Shown: positions 25,441 through 38,595 of the stretch, piece by piece | Position numbering within the stretch: position 1 is the stretch's first letter | Layout: each line of letters starts with the position of its first letter | DNA from: Diphasiastrum complanatum | Lineage: Eukaryota; Streptophyta; Lycopodiopsida; Lycopodiales; Lycopodiaceae | NCBI GenBank assembly: GCA_029204225.1 | Contig: CM055093.1 | Location: 20,370,595 to 20,434,594, forward strand | Reading direction: 5' to 3' | Length of the DNA: 64,000 nucleotides | Program-made: the position numbers and the translations under genes | Notes under the pieces: model-generated | Seen by the model: the letters and a program-made list of their open reading frames with translations, nothing else | Told to the model about the DNA's origin: nothing | Database searches by the model: none

Positions 25441-27400
25441 CTGGCGAATCCAAATGACTCAAAAATTATGTGTCTCTTCACATTGTCCATTTTACCAATT
25501 AATTTCCACATGAGTAAGTCAATTACTCAAGTTAATTGCCCATGATTTAGAAATCTTAAATATCTAGGTGAAGAATTCAATTATACTAGTATAACACCAC
25601 ATTTAGATCCACATCCAAATCACTTTTAAGTTAACCAATATCAGAATAGATATGTTAACTCTACAAGTATCTATTTCAACAATACTTGATCGTATGTCTA
25701 TGTTCAACTACTAGGTTAAGTGCACCAGATAACCTTAGTAACTAGGAATACATAGTGGATCCAAACAAGATTAATCGTGCACATACGAGAATAATCTCAC
25801 TATGACCCAATACATAAACACATATGTCCTTATCTGGAAGATTCCTCCAAAATCCGCATATGTTACTCACATGTCACACTGATAATCTTGTGACTCAGCT
25901 ACAGAAGATTCTATTTTTCTTGAGTAAATAACATATTCGGGAAATCTCTGAAGTGAATAATTCCACATCACAAGTTTTCCAACCATCATTTTTTACAAAC
26001 ATAATTTCTTCATCCAATCAACCTACTACAGATCTTGGTGTACAAACCAAGATTAGGCTGACTTATAGAGACATCTTTGAGCATAAGGATAATATTAAAA
26101 TTTTATTCCATCTGATCCAATCAGCGGAATCTTAAATTAACTGTATGTTGTTATTGTGATCCTATCACCTAGTTACATTTGATAAGGTTGATGGAACTTT
26201 GAATCTAGAACTAAGAAGACCAAGATCCAAAATTGAAATTGTGATTTTTCACAATGAGGAAAATGAAGCTGGCATTTGGATACTTTATTTTTAAATATTT
26301 ATATCCATCAAGCATAAGTGCACGAGAGCCAGTACAACCGCTTGCATTCATTCAGATATTGGAAAATTGCAATATAGAGGAAGAACTTCAAAAGAGCTTG
26401 TAGATCATCGCATTTGAATCCTAGCAAAACAAAACAAAAAAGATTGTATTTCTAGGGATTAATAATTGGAGAAAGAAACCAACTCATTTTAATGCTCAAA
26501 CTCACCCCAGAAGTAGTGATATGTCATTTTTTAATAAATCATCACAATAGCTTACTGTATCACAACAAATTGAAAAAAAAAAAATTAGATTGACTTGAGC
26601 CTAAACTAAAGCCTAGAGTTTCACAAAGTTACATAAAAGGGCAAATGTTATGCTAAGAAGCTTCTCAAAAAATTAATTGTTATAATGCTTAAAACAAGTG
26701 TCATTAAGACAAAAGTGGTGAAGTGGTGAAGTGCATTGATTTCAGTCACCAAGTAAAAGAGAGAGACAAAAAAAAACCACACGAATTTTACAAAGGGTAA
26801 GGCCAAGAGTCTCTCAGACTTTTTGCCCCCTTTAGAGTACTTGTCGAGGGGAAGACCAAAAAACCTTCAATGCTAGGTTTTACCGTGTACATATATTTCA
26901 ATCTAGTGGAGAAAACTTAAGGGATTGTGTTAACATTTCACTTCATATGTTTGAAGTGAATTTAATCAAGCAAAGGATTTCATTGCTTTGGAAATTATGG
27001 TTTTCGCTTTGTGCATGGATTATTTTATGGAAATCTATTGTAGAATAAAATGTGAAGTTGATTATCATTTGTGAAAGTGACATGAGACACATTATGACAA
27101 ACTCAGTTTATAGCTCATAAAATGTTCATAAAGAATTTCGGCCGACAAGACATCACACATTGTCTGTGATATAAAAATTAATGCCAAGACACTCCTTTAG
27201 TGACCACCCCGGTTCAACAATGGGTCAGTTATGGCTTGGCCTAATGGTATCACCATAATTCAGCCATTTTTTGGAGTGCAAAGGTCATTAAAAAACACCA
27301 TTCCCCCATACATAAATATCACAATTGAGCATCATCAATACAATACAATATACTTACAAACCAACTAAATTATTCTGGGAAGGGATATTGAGCATATCTG
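25441..27400. other. Intergenic, no gene recognised
   Basis: AT-rich, with only short open frames. Nothing repeats obviously elsewhere in the window. Confidence 0.5.
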
Positions 27401-27407
27401 CCTGTCA

Positions 27408-27765
27408 CAAGGTTTCTGACTAGAAAAGTTCAAGCAGACTCAAAGATAGTGAGAATTGTAGTGATATATAATTGAACTCTTTTTTAAAAATTTTCAAAAC
27501 TATAAAGGTAATTTCTAAGTAGAACAAGTTCAAGCAGACTCAAGGATGGTGAGAATTGAAGCAGTCAACCATTCTACTTTAATTTTGCTAGAATTTCAAA
27601 TTTTTGTCAAGGTTTCTTGATCATGAGTAACTAATGTTCAGGCAGACTCAAAGGACAGTAAGAATTGCAGTGATGTATTATACTTTTGCCAAAATTTTCA
27701 AATTTGTGAAGGTTTCCGAGTAGAAAAAGCTGAAGCACACTGAAAGATAGTGATAATTGGGTAAG
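27408..27765. repeat. Four degenerate ~100-bp tandem units
   Basis: Units start near 27408, 27503, 27610 and 27700. Each carries versions of AAGGTTTCTGA, GTAGAAAAAGTTCAAGCAG, ACTCAAAGATAGTGAGAATT and TTTCAAATTTTTG. The array lies about 270 bp beyond the stop codon of the 28-kb gene. Confidence 0.7.
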
Positions 27766-28035
27766 CGTTTTTCTCATCACTACAAAGCCAGGGTCCTCTT
27801 CAAATTAGAGTCATCAGATCACAAAAATGGTAATTACACTGATGTAATTTTACATCATCAGAGTAGTCGACATAGCAGCAGACGGAAATTAAGATGATCA
27901 AAGCAACCTGGAATACATGACACAAGCTTCTATCATGAGGTTGCCGAATTAGGGTCTAGAGTATTTTCTCCGACCAAAGGCCGGTAGACAACAGAAAAGT
28001 TTGTCAGCAAAGTGTTGCCTAGTTGCCACGGTTTC

Positions 28036-28707
28036 CTAAGCCTCATTTTCGGCGTCATCCATGCAAGTATTTAGACAAAAACCAGGATAATTTCTCTTCA
28101 AAGGTTGTGAGAATTCATTCTCCGGGCACGGGGGCTCTTCAATAGAGCATAATTTGGGCTTACCCGGCATGTCCTCGACCCGCTTGAATAAGACTTGTAT
28201 ATCTGAGGAATTCGATATAGAGATAGAAATCCCAGACGCCGATTTCGTTCTTCGTAGCTCGAAATGATCACTAAATGGCCGTGGCTTGAGGTGCAAGTAC
28301 TTGTAGCCTGTAGCTGATCCAGAACTGGGCATCTGTATGTTGGGCTGAAAGAAAACTTTGCAACTGTTGTCATTTGCCACTGCATGTACGTAGGGCTGCT
28401 CCGATTCATCGGACTTCAGAACGAGATTACACGAGTTGCAGATATCCGGAGGCGCATGATCCAGCATAGAAAAATTATCGTTTCCATCTTCCTGTCTCAT
28501 GACCTGCAATGTCGTTTGAGGTTGACTGTCTTCATGAGGGGGATCAGCGTGCATATGCTTAGGAGCTATAATTTGAGCTGAAGTAACTAGAGGTCTGCTG
28601 CTGAAGCATGATCTGTAGGTAGGCAGGTACGACGAATATATTGCTGCATCACGGCGTTGATGTTCATCTGCTGCAATTCGGGAAGCAGCAGCACAATGGC
28701 GCTCCAT
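28036..28707 (-). CDS. Hypothetical protein, 223 aa; only host-type gene candidate
   Basis: I do not recognise the family. The frame is open up to an ATG at 28818 (260 aa), but I prefer the in-frame ATG at 28707. A TATAAAA box lies 64 bp upstream of it, inside the longer frame, followed by a CT-rich stretch typical of a plant 5' UTR. From that start the protein is MERHCAAASR..., 223 aa. It is soluble-looking with no signal peptide. It has a CNSC pair at residues 90-93, a basic-serine stretch LRRTKSASG at 151-159 that could be phosphorylated, a Ser-rich run after it, and an acidic C terminus. Balanced composition and higher GC than the flanks argue it is real. It may instead be a single exon or a retrocopy. 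Confidence 0.5.
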   Translation of the reverse strand: MERHCAAASRIAADEHQRRDAAIYSSYLPTYRSCFSSRPLVTSAQIIAPKHMHADPPHEDSQPQTTLQVMRQEDGNDNFSMLDHAPPDICNSCNLVLKSDESEQPYVHAVANDNSCKVFFQPNIQMPSSGSATGYKYLHLKPRPFSDHFELRRTKSASGISISISNSSDIQVLFKRVEDMPGKPKLCSIEEPPCPENEFSQPLKRNYPGFCLNTCMDDAENEA

Positions 28708-28770
28708 CGATGATCGTGGACACCAGCAAAAAAGATGATGAAAAGCAAGAAAGAGGGAATTAAGCAGAAT

Positions 28771-28777
28771 TTTTATA
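28771..28777 (-). promoter_or_regulatory. Candidate TATA box for the 28-kb gene
   Basis: The minus strand reads GGGTATAAAAATTC. It is 64 bp before the ATG at 28707, followed by CCCTCTTTCTTGC-type pyrimidine-rich sequence. Spacing fits a plant core promoter with a ~35-nt leader. Confidence 0.45.
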
Positions 28778-28818
28778 CCCTTCACAGCGTAGCCTTTGGG
28801 AGTAATAAAATCATGCAT

Positions 28819-29510
28819 GAAAAAAGCAAAAGCAAAAGCAAAGCAAAAGAGGATGCATGTGTGTCATGGTCTCTCTACAGCAAACACAAGCCCATGTGTT
28901 TGGCCTTGCCTCAGTTAGCCTGTAATGTTAGGTCCTCTTTAGGGGTGAAAGGTTATGTCCCCAAGGCCTTCCAACCTATGAGGTGGACGTATGAGTTCCG
29001 CGGTATGGCCTTACGGTGCCATAATGGAAAGTGCAATTTTAGTTTTAATTTTGTTAATTAGTTTCCTTTTGTAGAGAATTTTGTTGCTGTCGATAGAATA
29101 TGAGTGTGAGTAGCTAGTGATGGCTTGTCACATGGCACGTGGGTATTGGACATGAGGCTAAAAGCCTCATGTAATATAAAAATATACCGACTGCAACTAC
29201 TTGAAGAAATTCTCTCGCTTGGCAACAAAGGAGCAACGGTAGTGCTTTCAAAACAATTCATATTGCTAGCCTTTCTGAATTTTGGTGGGCATTTTTGCCT
29301 TCGGAATCTATTGCCATAGGTTTACATTGGCCAGCGGCTCCATCGAGGTGAATGGCATTCCGTGTGACGAAAAATAAAAAAAATACAAAAAAGATCTCGG
29401 TTCAGTTGGTGAGGTGGTCCGTCACAGGGATCCCTTTGTACAGTTGTTCTCATGGCTTCGGACATCTCTCAACTTCGTCCTCTCAGTCACAAACGAAGCC
29501 TATTTCCACG
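28819..29510. other. Upstream flank of the 28-kb gene, no other gene seen
   Basis: Contains short frames on both strands without family signatures. Sequence up to 29510 is single-copy within the window. Confidence 0.45.
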
Positions 29511-30259
29511 TGTGAAAATAGTGTACTTGTCATGTACCATAATCATATAGGTTGTATATATGGTTTAATTCAAGTTCTAGTGGCTAAAAAGGCCAAAAAC
29601 TAGTTTTCTAGACATATGACACATGGCATCAATCTATTGATTGCATGAGCCACATCCTTTGGTTAGGTGTCATATCACATGTGTAGAGGACAGCTCACAT
29701 GTGTGGAATAAGCTGAAGTAGGCGAATTTTGACTTCTAGAAGATTTCCAAGTAGATCTCCATATAGAAGGAAAATGGACCAAAAGTGCTCAAAATAGAAG
29801 GTTTTGTCCAAGTGTCAGTTTTGCATGATGAATCATCATATGACAAAGCACCTTCACACATGTGGGATTAGAGGGATGATCAGTACCACGAGCTCCCACT
29901 TATTGTATATATAGAGCCACATTTGGCCATAATCATAGTGAGACACCAATCTTGGTTTTGGAAGCAATTTTGAGTGACTCTCTCCATTTGTCTACATTTG
30001 TTTTGATTGTTTTGAGGTTCTATCAATGTGTACTTGATTTTCAGGTTGGATTCTGTACTCAGACAGTGTTTCACACGTGTGATACCAGAAAGTACACCTA
30101 CCTTCAATTAATGATTGTTCTTGTTAGGATTTTGTGTCTAGAATTGATCTAGATTGATCTTAATCTCAACTAGATTGATAGATCAAGTAATCTGACAACC
30201 AATCCCTCTTGAGGATCAGATTAGGATCCACTCTTGGTCCTTTTTGTACTTTTTGCACA
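29511..30259 (+). repeat. Copia 5' LTR (749 bp)
   Basis: Starts TGTGAAAATAGTG and ends TTTTTGCACA directly before a primer site. It contains CACACGTGTG at 30072-30081, related CACATGTG sites, and TTGTATATATAGAGCC near 29905 as a possible TATA box. No 3' partner is in the window. Confidence 0.82.
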
Positions 30260-31930
30260 TGGTATCAGAGCCTAGTACAAGAGGTTTTGTTAAAATTGAT
30301 AGGGTTAATCCAAATCAAAGCCAAAATTAGCAATTTTTTAGAAACTAGTCAAATTTTTTGTAGCGAGTTGGATTTGATAGCTATCCTCAAAATTTTTGGT
30401 CCAGATCTTGTTGTGGGCTGTAGGAACCCTTTTCACATATGTGAGGCTGTACAGCTCCAGTTTTGACTGAGAAATTTCAAAATTTTGAAGAATGTGACTC
30501 ACATACCCAATTTGAGTGATTTTTGGTGCAAAATCAAGCATTTTCTATAGTAAATCTAATCTTTTGATTAGTTCTTGGATTAGATCAGCCAAGAAATTTA
30601 ATTTGAAGCTTGAATTAGGTGCATTAATTGATTATCTCTGATTTTTTGAGTGCATGTTGAAGTTGAGAGAGATTTAGCTAAAAATTATAGATTAAGGAGT
30701 GATATGCAAGGTGAGAGGTTGAAATCCATTGTACCATCACTCTAGATTTGTTCAAGAGTGATACGGTCAAGTTTAGAAGCATCAATTTTCTAGAAAACAT
30801 CCTTGGATCTGTCCTCCAAGTGAAACCTTTGTGAGTTTCTAGTGCATATAGAGCATCTATGCAGATCTTTTGAAAAATTTGACATAGATTGGCTTCAATT
30901 GAAAGTTCTAGAAAAGAGATTGAGATCCAAGTCATATTATCCAATCCTACTCAATTTGTTTGAGTGTTTGTGAGGTCTGAAAAGAGTCATTAAGGTGTTT
31001 ATGGCAAATGTGTAGAGAGAGATCCAATTTTTAAAGAGTTCCTTTGTAGAGGGCAAGATCTAGAAGCTCATTGTGTGTTGTTATAGGTGAAGTATTTGTC
31101 TTCTCCTAGGTGATCAAATCTTTCTAAGTGATATTAGCTCTTTGAAGCACAATATCTTAGTGAGAAAAATCACAACTTTTGATTTTGAATTTCATTCCAA
31201 GTCTTAAAAAGTAGAGTAATTGGTGGAATCCAATAGGAGTGATTGAATTCAATTTGTTGAGCAAAAATTGACATCGAATGTATGAAACTCAAATTAGTTC
31301 TATTCAACTTTCTTTGTGAGAGTGTGAGGGTCAATTTGTGATCCCATTGGATGCCTAGAATGAGGAGGAGTCCATATTTGAGTATTCATGCATAGTTGAG
31401 ATCTTTGTGAATCTCTAGTTGTCTAATTTTTAAGCGTTGTGAAAAATTGGTGGTATAGTTTGTTTTCAAATCACATCAAACTCATTTTAAATCTCAAGAG
31501 TGAGATTATTTGGGTCAAGAGTGAGTCCAAAAGAAGTGATTAAGTTTGATTTTCATGTGTTTAAAAAAAAAAAAACCCATCTTTTGTTCAAGAATCTCAA
31601 GTGTTGAGAGAACTAGTCAAGTGAAAAGGAAAATCTAGGTGTCAAATCTTTTCATATCTATTTCAACTTTCAAAAGAAAGAGTCATTGGTATTTGATGAG
31701 TCCAATAGGAGAGTGGATCTGATTTCTTTTGTGATTTGATTCAAAGATTGTATGCTTTTGTTTTAGTGATCAAAGCAAAGTTTCCAAGCAACTAGTCATT
31801 AGTGTGAAGATTGATTCTTAGGTTTGTGAGTTAGATCTTTTATAGATCCTTCTAGATTGTTGAAGATGTTCAAATCTAGTCTCTTGAGAGTCACAAATCA
31901 CATTTGTAAATTCATATTCACAGGTTTTTA
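30260..31930 (+). other. Primer binding site and long leader of a truncated copia
   Basis: 30260-30278 reads TGGTATCAGAGCCTAGTAC, an initiator tRNA-Met type site. The following ~1.6 kb has the same AT-rich style as the leaders of A and D, but no gag start is found. The element appears truncated before its coding region. Confidence 0.7.
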
Positions 31931-33399
<1,469 letters not shown>

Positions 33400-34205
33400 T
33401 CACAAAAGTATGTTGGCATATGATGCTTGATCTTTCCTATGCTCCTTGGGTGGTTCTATAGTTGTTTTCTTTTGGGACGGTGGGTTGAATTGCATCGAGG
33501 CTACCTTTGGTACTATAGACAAAGACGATGGTTGGATCTCTGTGTTCATAATTTGCAGATGATCACATCTCATCTTAGCCTTTCCTTTCAGATTGTCTAG
33601 TACCTTATTTGCTTGCTTCTTTGCTACTGTCATATCGACAGAGCATGAGCAAGCCAGTGGTGTTGTAAGTATTTTTGGTGTAGAAATTGTTGTCGTTCAG
33701 TGGGATCGACCCACATAGTGATATCTACATAGGTCATAGCTTCATCTGGGGGATTGTCCCAATGGTTTGTTTTGATCTTCAATTGATAGTATTTGTGGGA
33801 CATGCTCTTAAGTTTGAAGAACTTGGCCAATGGTGGAGTTTTGGGGAAATCCCTCAATGTTACCCTCTCTCCATACCGATATAGATCGAAATACCATAAT
33901 GCCTATTTGTCAATGTATTCCACATCATCTACTAGAGTGACTACAGAGCACCATGGGAGGAGCTCTTTTTCACAAGGTTTTGGTGCTAGTTCTAAAGGTA
34001 GCCAGGAGAGCTTGATCATATTAATCCCAATTTCAAACTTTTCATCAAGAGTTATAGGTTTTCATCTTGCAGGATTCGTTTCCATTTTTCGAAGTAATGA
34101 AATGTATCCGTTTACAGAACTCATGCAATCACTTGTAGCTGAAACTTCAATCCAATTGATGATAATCATGTCGGAGTCTCTCTGCCAAAATTTGGATAGA
34201 ACTGA
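33400..34205 (-). pseudogene. Unrecognised degenerate ORF, ~270 codons
   Basis: One frame reads with plausible protein composition from near 34205 to 33630, interrupted by two in-frame stops (near 34060 and 33900). It then shifts at 33630-33633 into a frame ending at 33400. Fragments include INWIEVSATSD, TLDEKFEIGINMIKLSWLPL, LVDDVEYIDK, ALWYFDLYRYGERVTLRDF, MSHKYYQLKIKTNHWDN and ITMWVDPTERQQF. The tail is Lys-rich (KVLDNLKGKAKMRCD). I cannot assign a family. The setting next to gypsy debris suggests a retroelement accessory or gag-like ORF, which is inference. Confidence 0.45.
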
Positions 34206-34389
34206 ACAAGGGAAAGTGGAGGTCACCTAAAACACACTCTAATTTCCGTTATATAAGGGCTAAATTCGAGTCATTTGTCACCTTTGCTGGTGAAGCTCTG
34301 CTTAAATTTCCATTGAAATTTTCAAGTTCTCTGAATGCGACCGAACTTCACACAAGCCATCAACTGCATATTCTGAACCCAGATATGAG

Positions 34390-35330
34390 AACTGTAGTTT
34401 CTCTATTGTCACTCCTCTTCATTCTGTTCCATCCACGACTACTTCTGTTTCCACTCTCGTCTCCTCTGTCGATATCACTTTTACTTTTGTTCCATTATCT
34501 ACTACCCCTTTCACTACTATCGCATCCTCCATTGCTCCTGTCTCCACTGGTGCTCCTCCAGTTTAACCCCTCTGAATCATAGTTATCTCTGGACACTGTG
34601 GCATGGATGCAAGTCATCAACTTCTCACCCCCACGTCAGACCATTTTCGCTCCATCTTTGCCTTCCATGCTCCACACCACACTTCAGTTCCCCTCTGTTC
34701 CACCCATTCTCTCGTTTGGACAAATAGTCCCCACCCCCATTTCCACTTATGTTTCCCTCACACCACCTGTTTCACCATCAAAGGTTGCCGAGGGCAACCA
34801 ACCATTATCTGATGACGCATTTGTTCAGACAATTTTCATACCATCACCAGATCGGATAGATCCCACCACCCCAGATGACAATAGAAGTCCCCTGAGAACC
34901 TGATTGAAGACAATGACGACGGTGTTCTACCAGTCGTCAGGGCCACTACCACACAAGCCCCTCTCAGTGCCAGCGTACCGACTGTTCCAACAGATTTAAC
35001 GATGGCGTACCAAATTGCCTTGGGGACATATATCCAGGAGGTGGTAGTAGCCAGGGCCACTTTGGATAGCCGGGTACTCCACTTGATGACAAGCAACACC
35101 CAGCTGTGAGCGAAACTCACGAAGCTGTAGCAAGAGCTTTTTATAGCTCAACATTATGAACAAGACGGGCACCAAGAGATCGCCATATTGCCGTAGAAGG
35201 AGGATGGCCTGAACTAATATATTCAAAGCCTCTCCAAGGCACTTACAAATGCCTCCACGAAAGTGCTAGAGCTTCAGTTCGAAGCGTTTCAATGGCTTGC
35301 TCCCCTCCAGGCGCAACTACTAATTTATGA
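34390..35330 (+). pseudogene. Ser/Thr/Pro-rich degenerate ORF upstream of a gypsy-like repeat
   Basis: Pieces in shifting frames include TPLHSVPSTTTSVSTLV, PPRQTIFAPSLPSM and VSLTPPVSPSKVAEGNQ. These are followed by a more helical part (MAYQIALGTYIQEVVVARA, EAFQWLAPLQAQLLIYEQ). The low-complexity S/T/P region followed by a helical region resembles gypsy gag or third-ORF proteins, but I see no defining motif. Confidence 0.35.
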
Positions 35331-35349
35331 GCAGATAATATGCGCTTCT

Positions 35350-36065
35350 GGCGGTCTTTTGAAAGGCACCATCAGCTTTTTAAGGACAATATCTTCTTTT
35401 AAAGGGCACCGTCAACTTTTTAAGGATAGTGTTGCCTTTTTAAGAAAACTGTCGACTTTTTTGCAAAATATTGAAGAGAAAAAAAAAAATCCGACAGTCG
35501 TCTATTTTCAACGAGGAACGTTCCCAGTGACTTTCCAAAAATATGAAGTGAGAGAAAGCCACTTCACGTAAAAAAGTGAGATCTCTATTTGCAACGTCCT
35601 CATCCGCGTCAACATTCCCTGATTCGTTGACTGTATATACTATGTATAGTTATCACAAAAAGCCAAATATTTCCAAGTACAACGGCTTACCTAATTAGGT
35701 GACAAGCATTTACTGTAACTAATACATGGATGAATTTATAAATGGATCATCCAGGCACACTCTACGTGATGCTCCGTCCATGAGACGTATGATTTGAGCC
35801 TCCCAGTTATGCTACCATTTTGGTTGTAATTGTTATTTTATTGTGCTTCATTATAACTTGTTTACTCACTCTTATCAGAACACGGACATCTACGACTCCT
35901 TTGCTTCTGATCAAATGATGGTTGTGTTTGATGCCTGAGGAACTCATGACATCATACTTCTCTTTCCATCTATTTCAATACTAAACTTCATATTGAATCT
36001 GATTTCCAGTGATACCACACACGCAGACCATTTCTAATCTCTTCGATGGACTGTACTCTTGATTT
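35350..36065 (+). repeat. Gypsy LTR-like repeat with a 20-bp minisatellite, copy 1
   Basis: Matches 43035-43740 in inverted orientation, through GACTTTCCAAAAATATGAAG, AACATTCCCTGATTCGTTGA, TAGTTATCACAAAAAG and CCTGGATGATCC-type phrases, and ends at GGACTGTACTCT. Its left part holds about five units of a 20-bp repeat (35357-35460). Confidence 0.65.
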
Positions 36066-36169
36066 ATTGGAGTACCGTCGTGTATCCAAAACTAGGAGAA
36101 TATTGAATCCTATGTACTGGTCATGGACATGATAGCCCTGACTCCCAATCATGTGGTTCCTAGCTTAGA

Positions 36170-37100
36170 AGATAGCTTAAACGCAGGGAGTTGTAGTATG
36201 CTACGTTGCAAGAAGCCATGGAAGATGTCATCAAGGAAGAAGATGAAGGATCAGATGATGATTCAAGCCATAACTATCCAACAGTCCATCATCTGACTCC
36301 CTCGGTAGCAACGCCTACAGTATTGCAAACGATCTATTGATGGAGCAGATTAAAAAACTCCATAAACAATAGATGAAAAAATTGACAACCCAGTTTGATA
36401 AAAAACTGAAGGCTTCCCCAAGTATTGTAGCATCATCTTCCAATGCGCCTAATCAAAATCAGCTATAGTATCCACGACGAGAAAATGTATGGTGTCGAAT
36501 GTGTGCACAATACCATACAACCCACAAGTGTCCAGTTTTGAAGCAGAATCTCAAAATGACACATCGGTATTACCATCTATGCAATGTGTCATCGCATGAA
36601 ACAATGTTTTGCCCATTCAACCCCCAGACTATTCAGCAAAAGAAGAATCAATATCAGACCTCGTATCCATATCATCAAGGGGTACCAAATGCGGCAACGC
36701 GGTTTGGAGCTCCAATGGACCAGTGGTGCATGGCATTACCTACACCACCGGGACTAGCTAACAATCCAGTGTCCAAGTGAACTTAATAGCAATGGGACAC
36801 GATGCTCCACTCCAACCTGAGAAACAACGGTGGTATGGGCCTGATGAGCCATATGTTGATCCGGCCATCAATGACTACTTTGCAACATATGTCGCTCAAC
36901 CTCAATGCCAAGGTGGAAGAATTTATGGCTACTACGGGTGCAAAGAAGGGCATAGAATCGTTAAATGTCCTCACAAGGGCATATACACACCCTTCTACCG
37001 AGAATGCAGATACGGGCACTGCTACAAGAATTGCCCATTAATACTTGGAGTGAGTGCACCATTGAATCTGATCATGATGCAAACACAACATTTCTAAGGT
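36170..37100 (+). pseudogene. gag: Gypsy-type gag remnant with zinc knuckles
   Basis: An acidic lead-in (EEDEGSDDDSSHN) is followed after in-frame stops by Cys/His clusters: CRMCAQYHTTHKCP near 36490-36535, HLCNVSSHETMFC near 36575-36615 and GCKEGHRIVKC near 36940-36970, then CRYGHCYKNC near 37005-37040. Repeated knuckles of this kind are typical of gypsy nucleocapsid regions. Stops near 36370, 36465 and 36778 break it. No protease or RT follows. Confidence 0.6.
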
Positions 37101-37205
37101 GAGTGCCAAAGAAGTCTTCAATTCCCCATGTTCTGGTGCTAGCTATTACGCGAGCCCAGAAATAAAAGGAAGCAGTTGTTACGTCTATGTCCAGTGTGTG
37201 GGATT

Positions 37206-37908
37206 TGTGAAGAATTGCCAAAAATTGGCAAATCTAGCTTGATAAAAAACCATGAAGAATAGTGTAAATTTTGTACATAATTGGGTTCCACATATGTATG
37301 GCCAAAATGCCACATGGCAACCCACTCCTAATGTAGGTTAGGTCAAGTCAAGAGAGTTGGTCATGTCTATTTGGTGGTCATCCCTACTTTATAGGAACAT
37401 ACCTAAGCTTAAGGTGAAATTTGACCAACTAGCTACCTACCAAGCATAACTCTAGGATCTAGGCTAGGGTTTCATTTTAGGGCAAGAAGAGTGAGTTAAC
37501 TTCCTTATTACATGTTGGAAATCCACCTAACTTCAAAAAGATAGTCGAATTTTCTATGTATTCCAAGCTCCCATAGTGAAAAGATAGAATATTTATGGAG
37601 CTCATTGGCAATCTCAAGCTAGTTCACTATGTACATTGAGTTTTTGTGATCAAAATGCAACCAAATCAATTTCTACTTGTTTCTTAGCTTGAAGGCTACT
37701 ACAGCCTGTAGTACACACATGTGGGCTCAAATTTCAATGTTGATCAATCCTTTTGATTGTTAATGCTTGTTGTTGAACTTTGTCAAATTGCCAATCTAGA
37801 TCAACTTTTTGATCATTAGTTTTTTGATAGATTGTTAAGCAAGCATCCAATCACTCTTGTGAATATTTTGTGGATCCATTTATGGTCCTAAAGTATAGTA
37901 CTTTCACA
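37206..37908 (+). repeat. 5' LTR of element D
   Basis: 703 bp, starting TGTGAAGAATTGCC (the same first 12 bases as element A) and ending ACTTTCACA. It contains diverged CACATGTGG sites near 37720 instead of exact CACACGTGTG. Confidence 0.82.
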
Positions 37909-37924
37909 TGGTATCAGATCTAAG
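37909..37924 (+). other. Primer binding site of element D
   Basis: TGGTATCAGATCTAAG: the initiator tRNA-Met type match with one change (GATC for GAGC). Confidence 0.8.
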
Positions 37925-38595
37925 TACAATAGAATAAGCCATTGATCCAATGCAAATCCATTTTCAGCAAGTTTTGGTGCTAAAAACTAGTATTGAGAGG
38001 GCAAGCTAGAATCTTGATTTTGGTAAGGATATTTGATCCCAAACTTGGTAGGGGTCCAAAAATGCACTGTCCACATGTGTGGGCCCCTCTGAACCTGCAT
38101 TTCATGCATGGTATTGATTTGATCCAAAGAAATTCAATTTGTGAGCTTTTGATGTAATTTTTGGTGGAAACCTCAGGATGCGGCTACCAAGATTGAGTGC
38201 CATTGATTAGATTTGACATAGGGTCATGAAAGCTAATTAATCTAGGCTGAAATCAGGTCCTCTAAACTTGTTTTACAGGTCTTGAAAGTACATCAAAAAG
38301 TGTGAGAGAGATTTATAACTTTGTGAGGGAGTGCTAGAACTGAGATTATAAGTACATTTATCGGATTAGAAATCTAATTTGAGTGAAACACTACAAGAAC
38401 TATCAAATCCATTTCTTGGCAAGATTTGTTTGAAAGTAGTTTTCACTTAATCTTATCTTCAGTCCAGCTTTGTGAGGGAGTGATAGAACTATGATTATAA
38501 GTCCATTTGTTTTGAGTGAAACACTGCAAGTGTGAGACCTTTGTGAGTTTCAAGTCAATCAAAACTATTTCTTGCTTGTAGAAATCACTAGTAAG

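Noticed and set aside
27408-27765. Possible CRISPR-like array of spaced repeats
   Set aside because: Units are long, degenerate and lack short exact repeats with unique spacers. The genome context is plant nuclear DNA.
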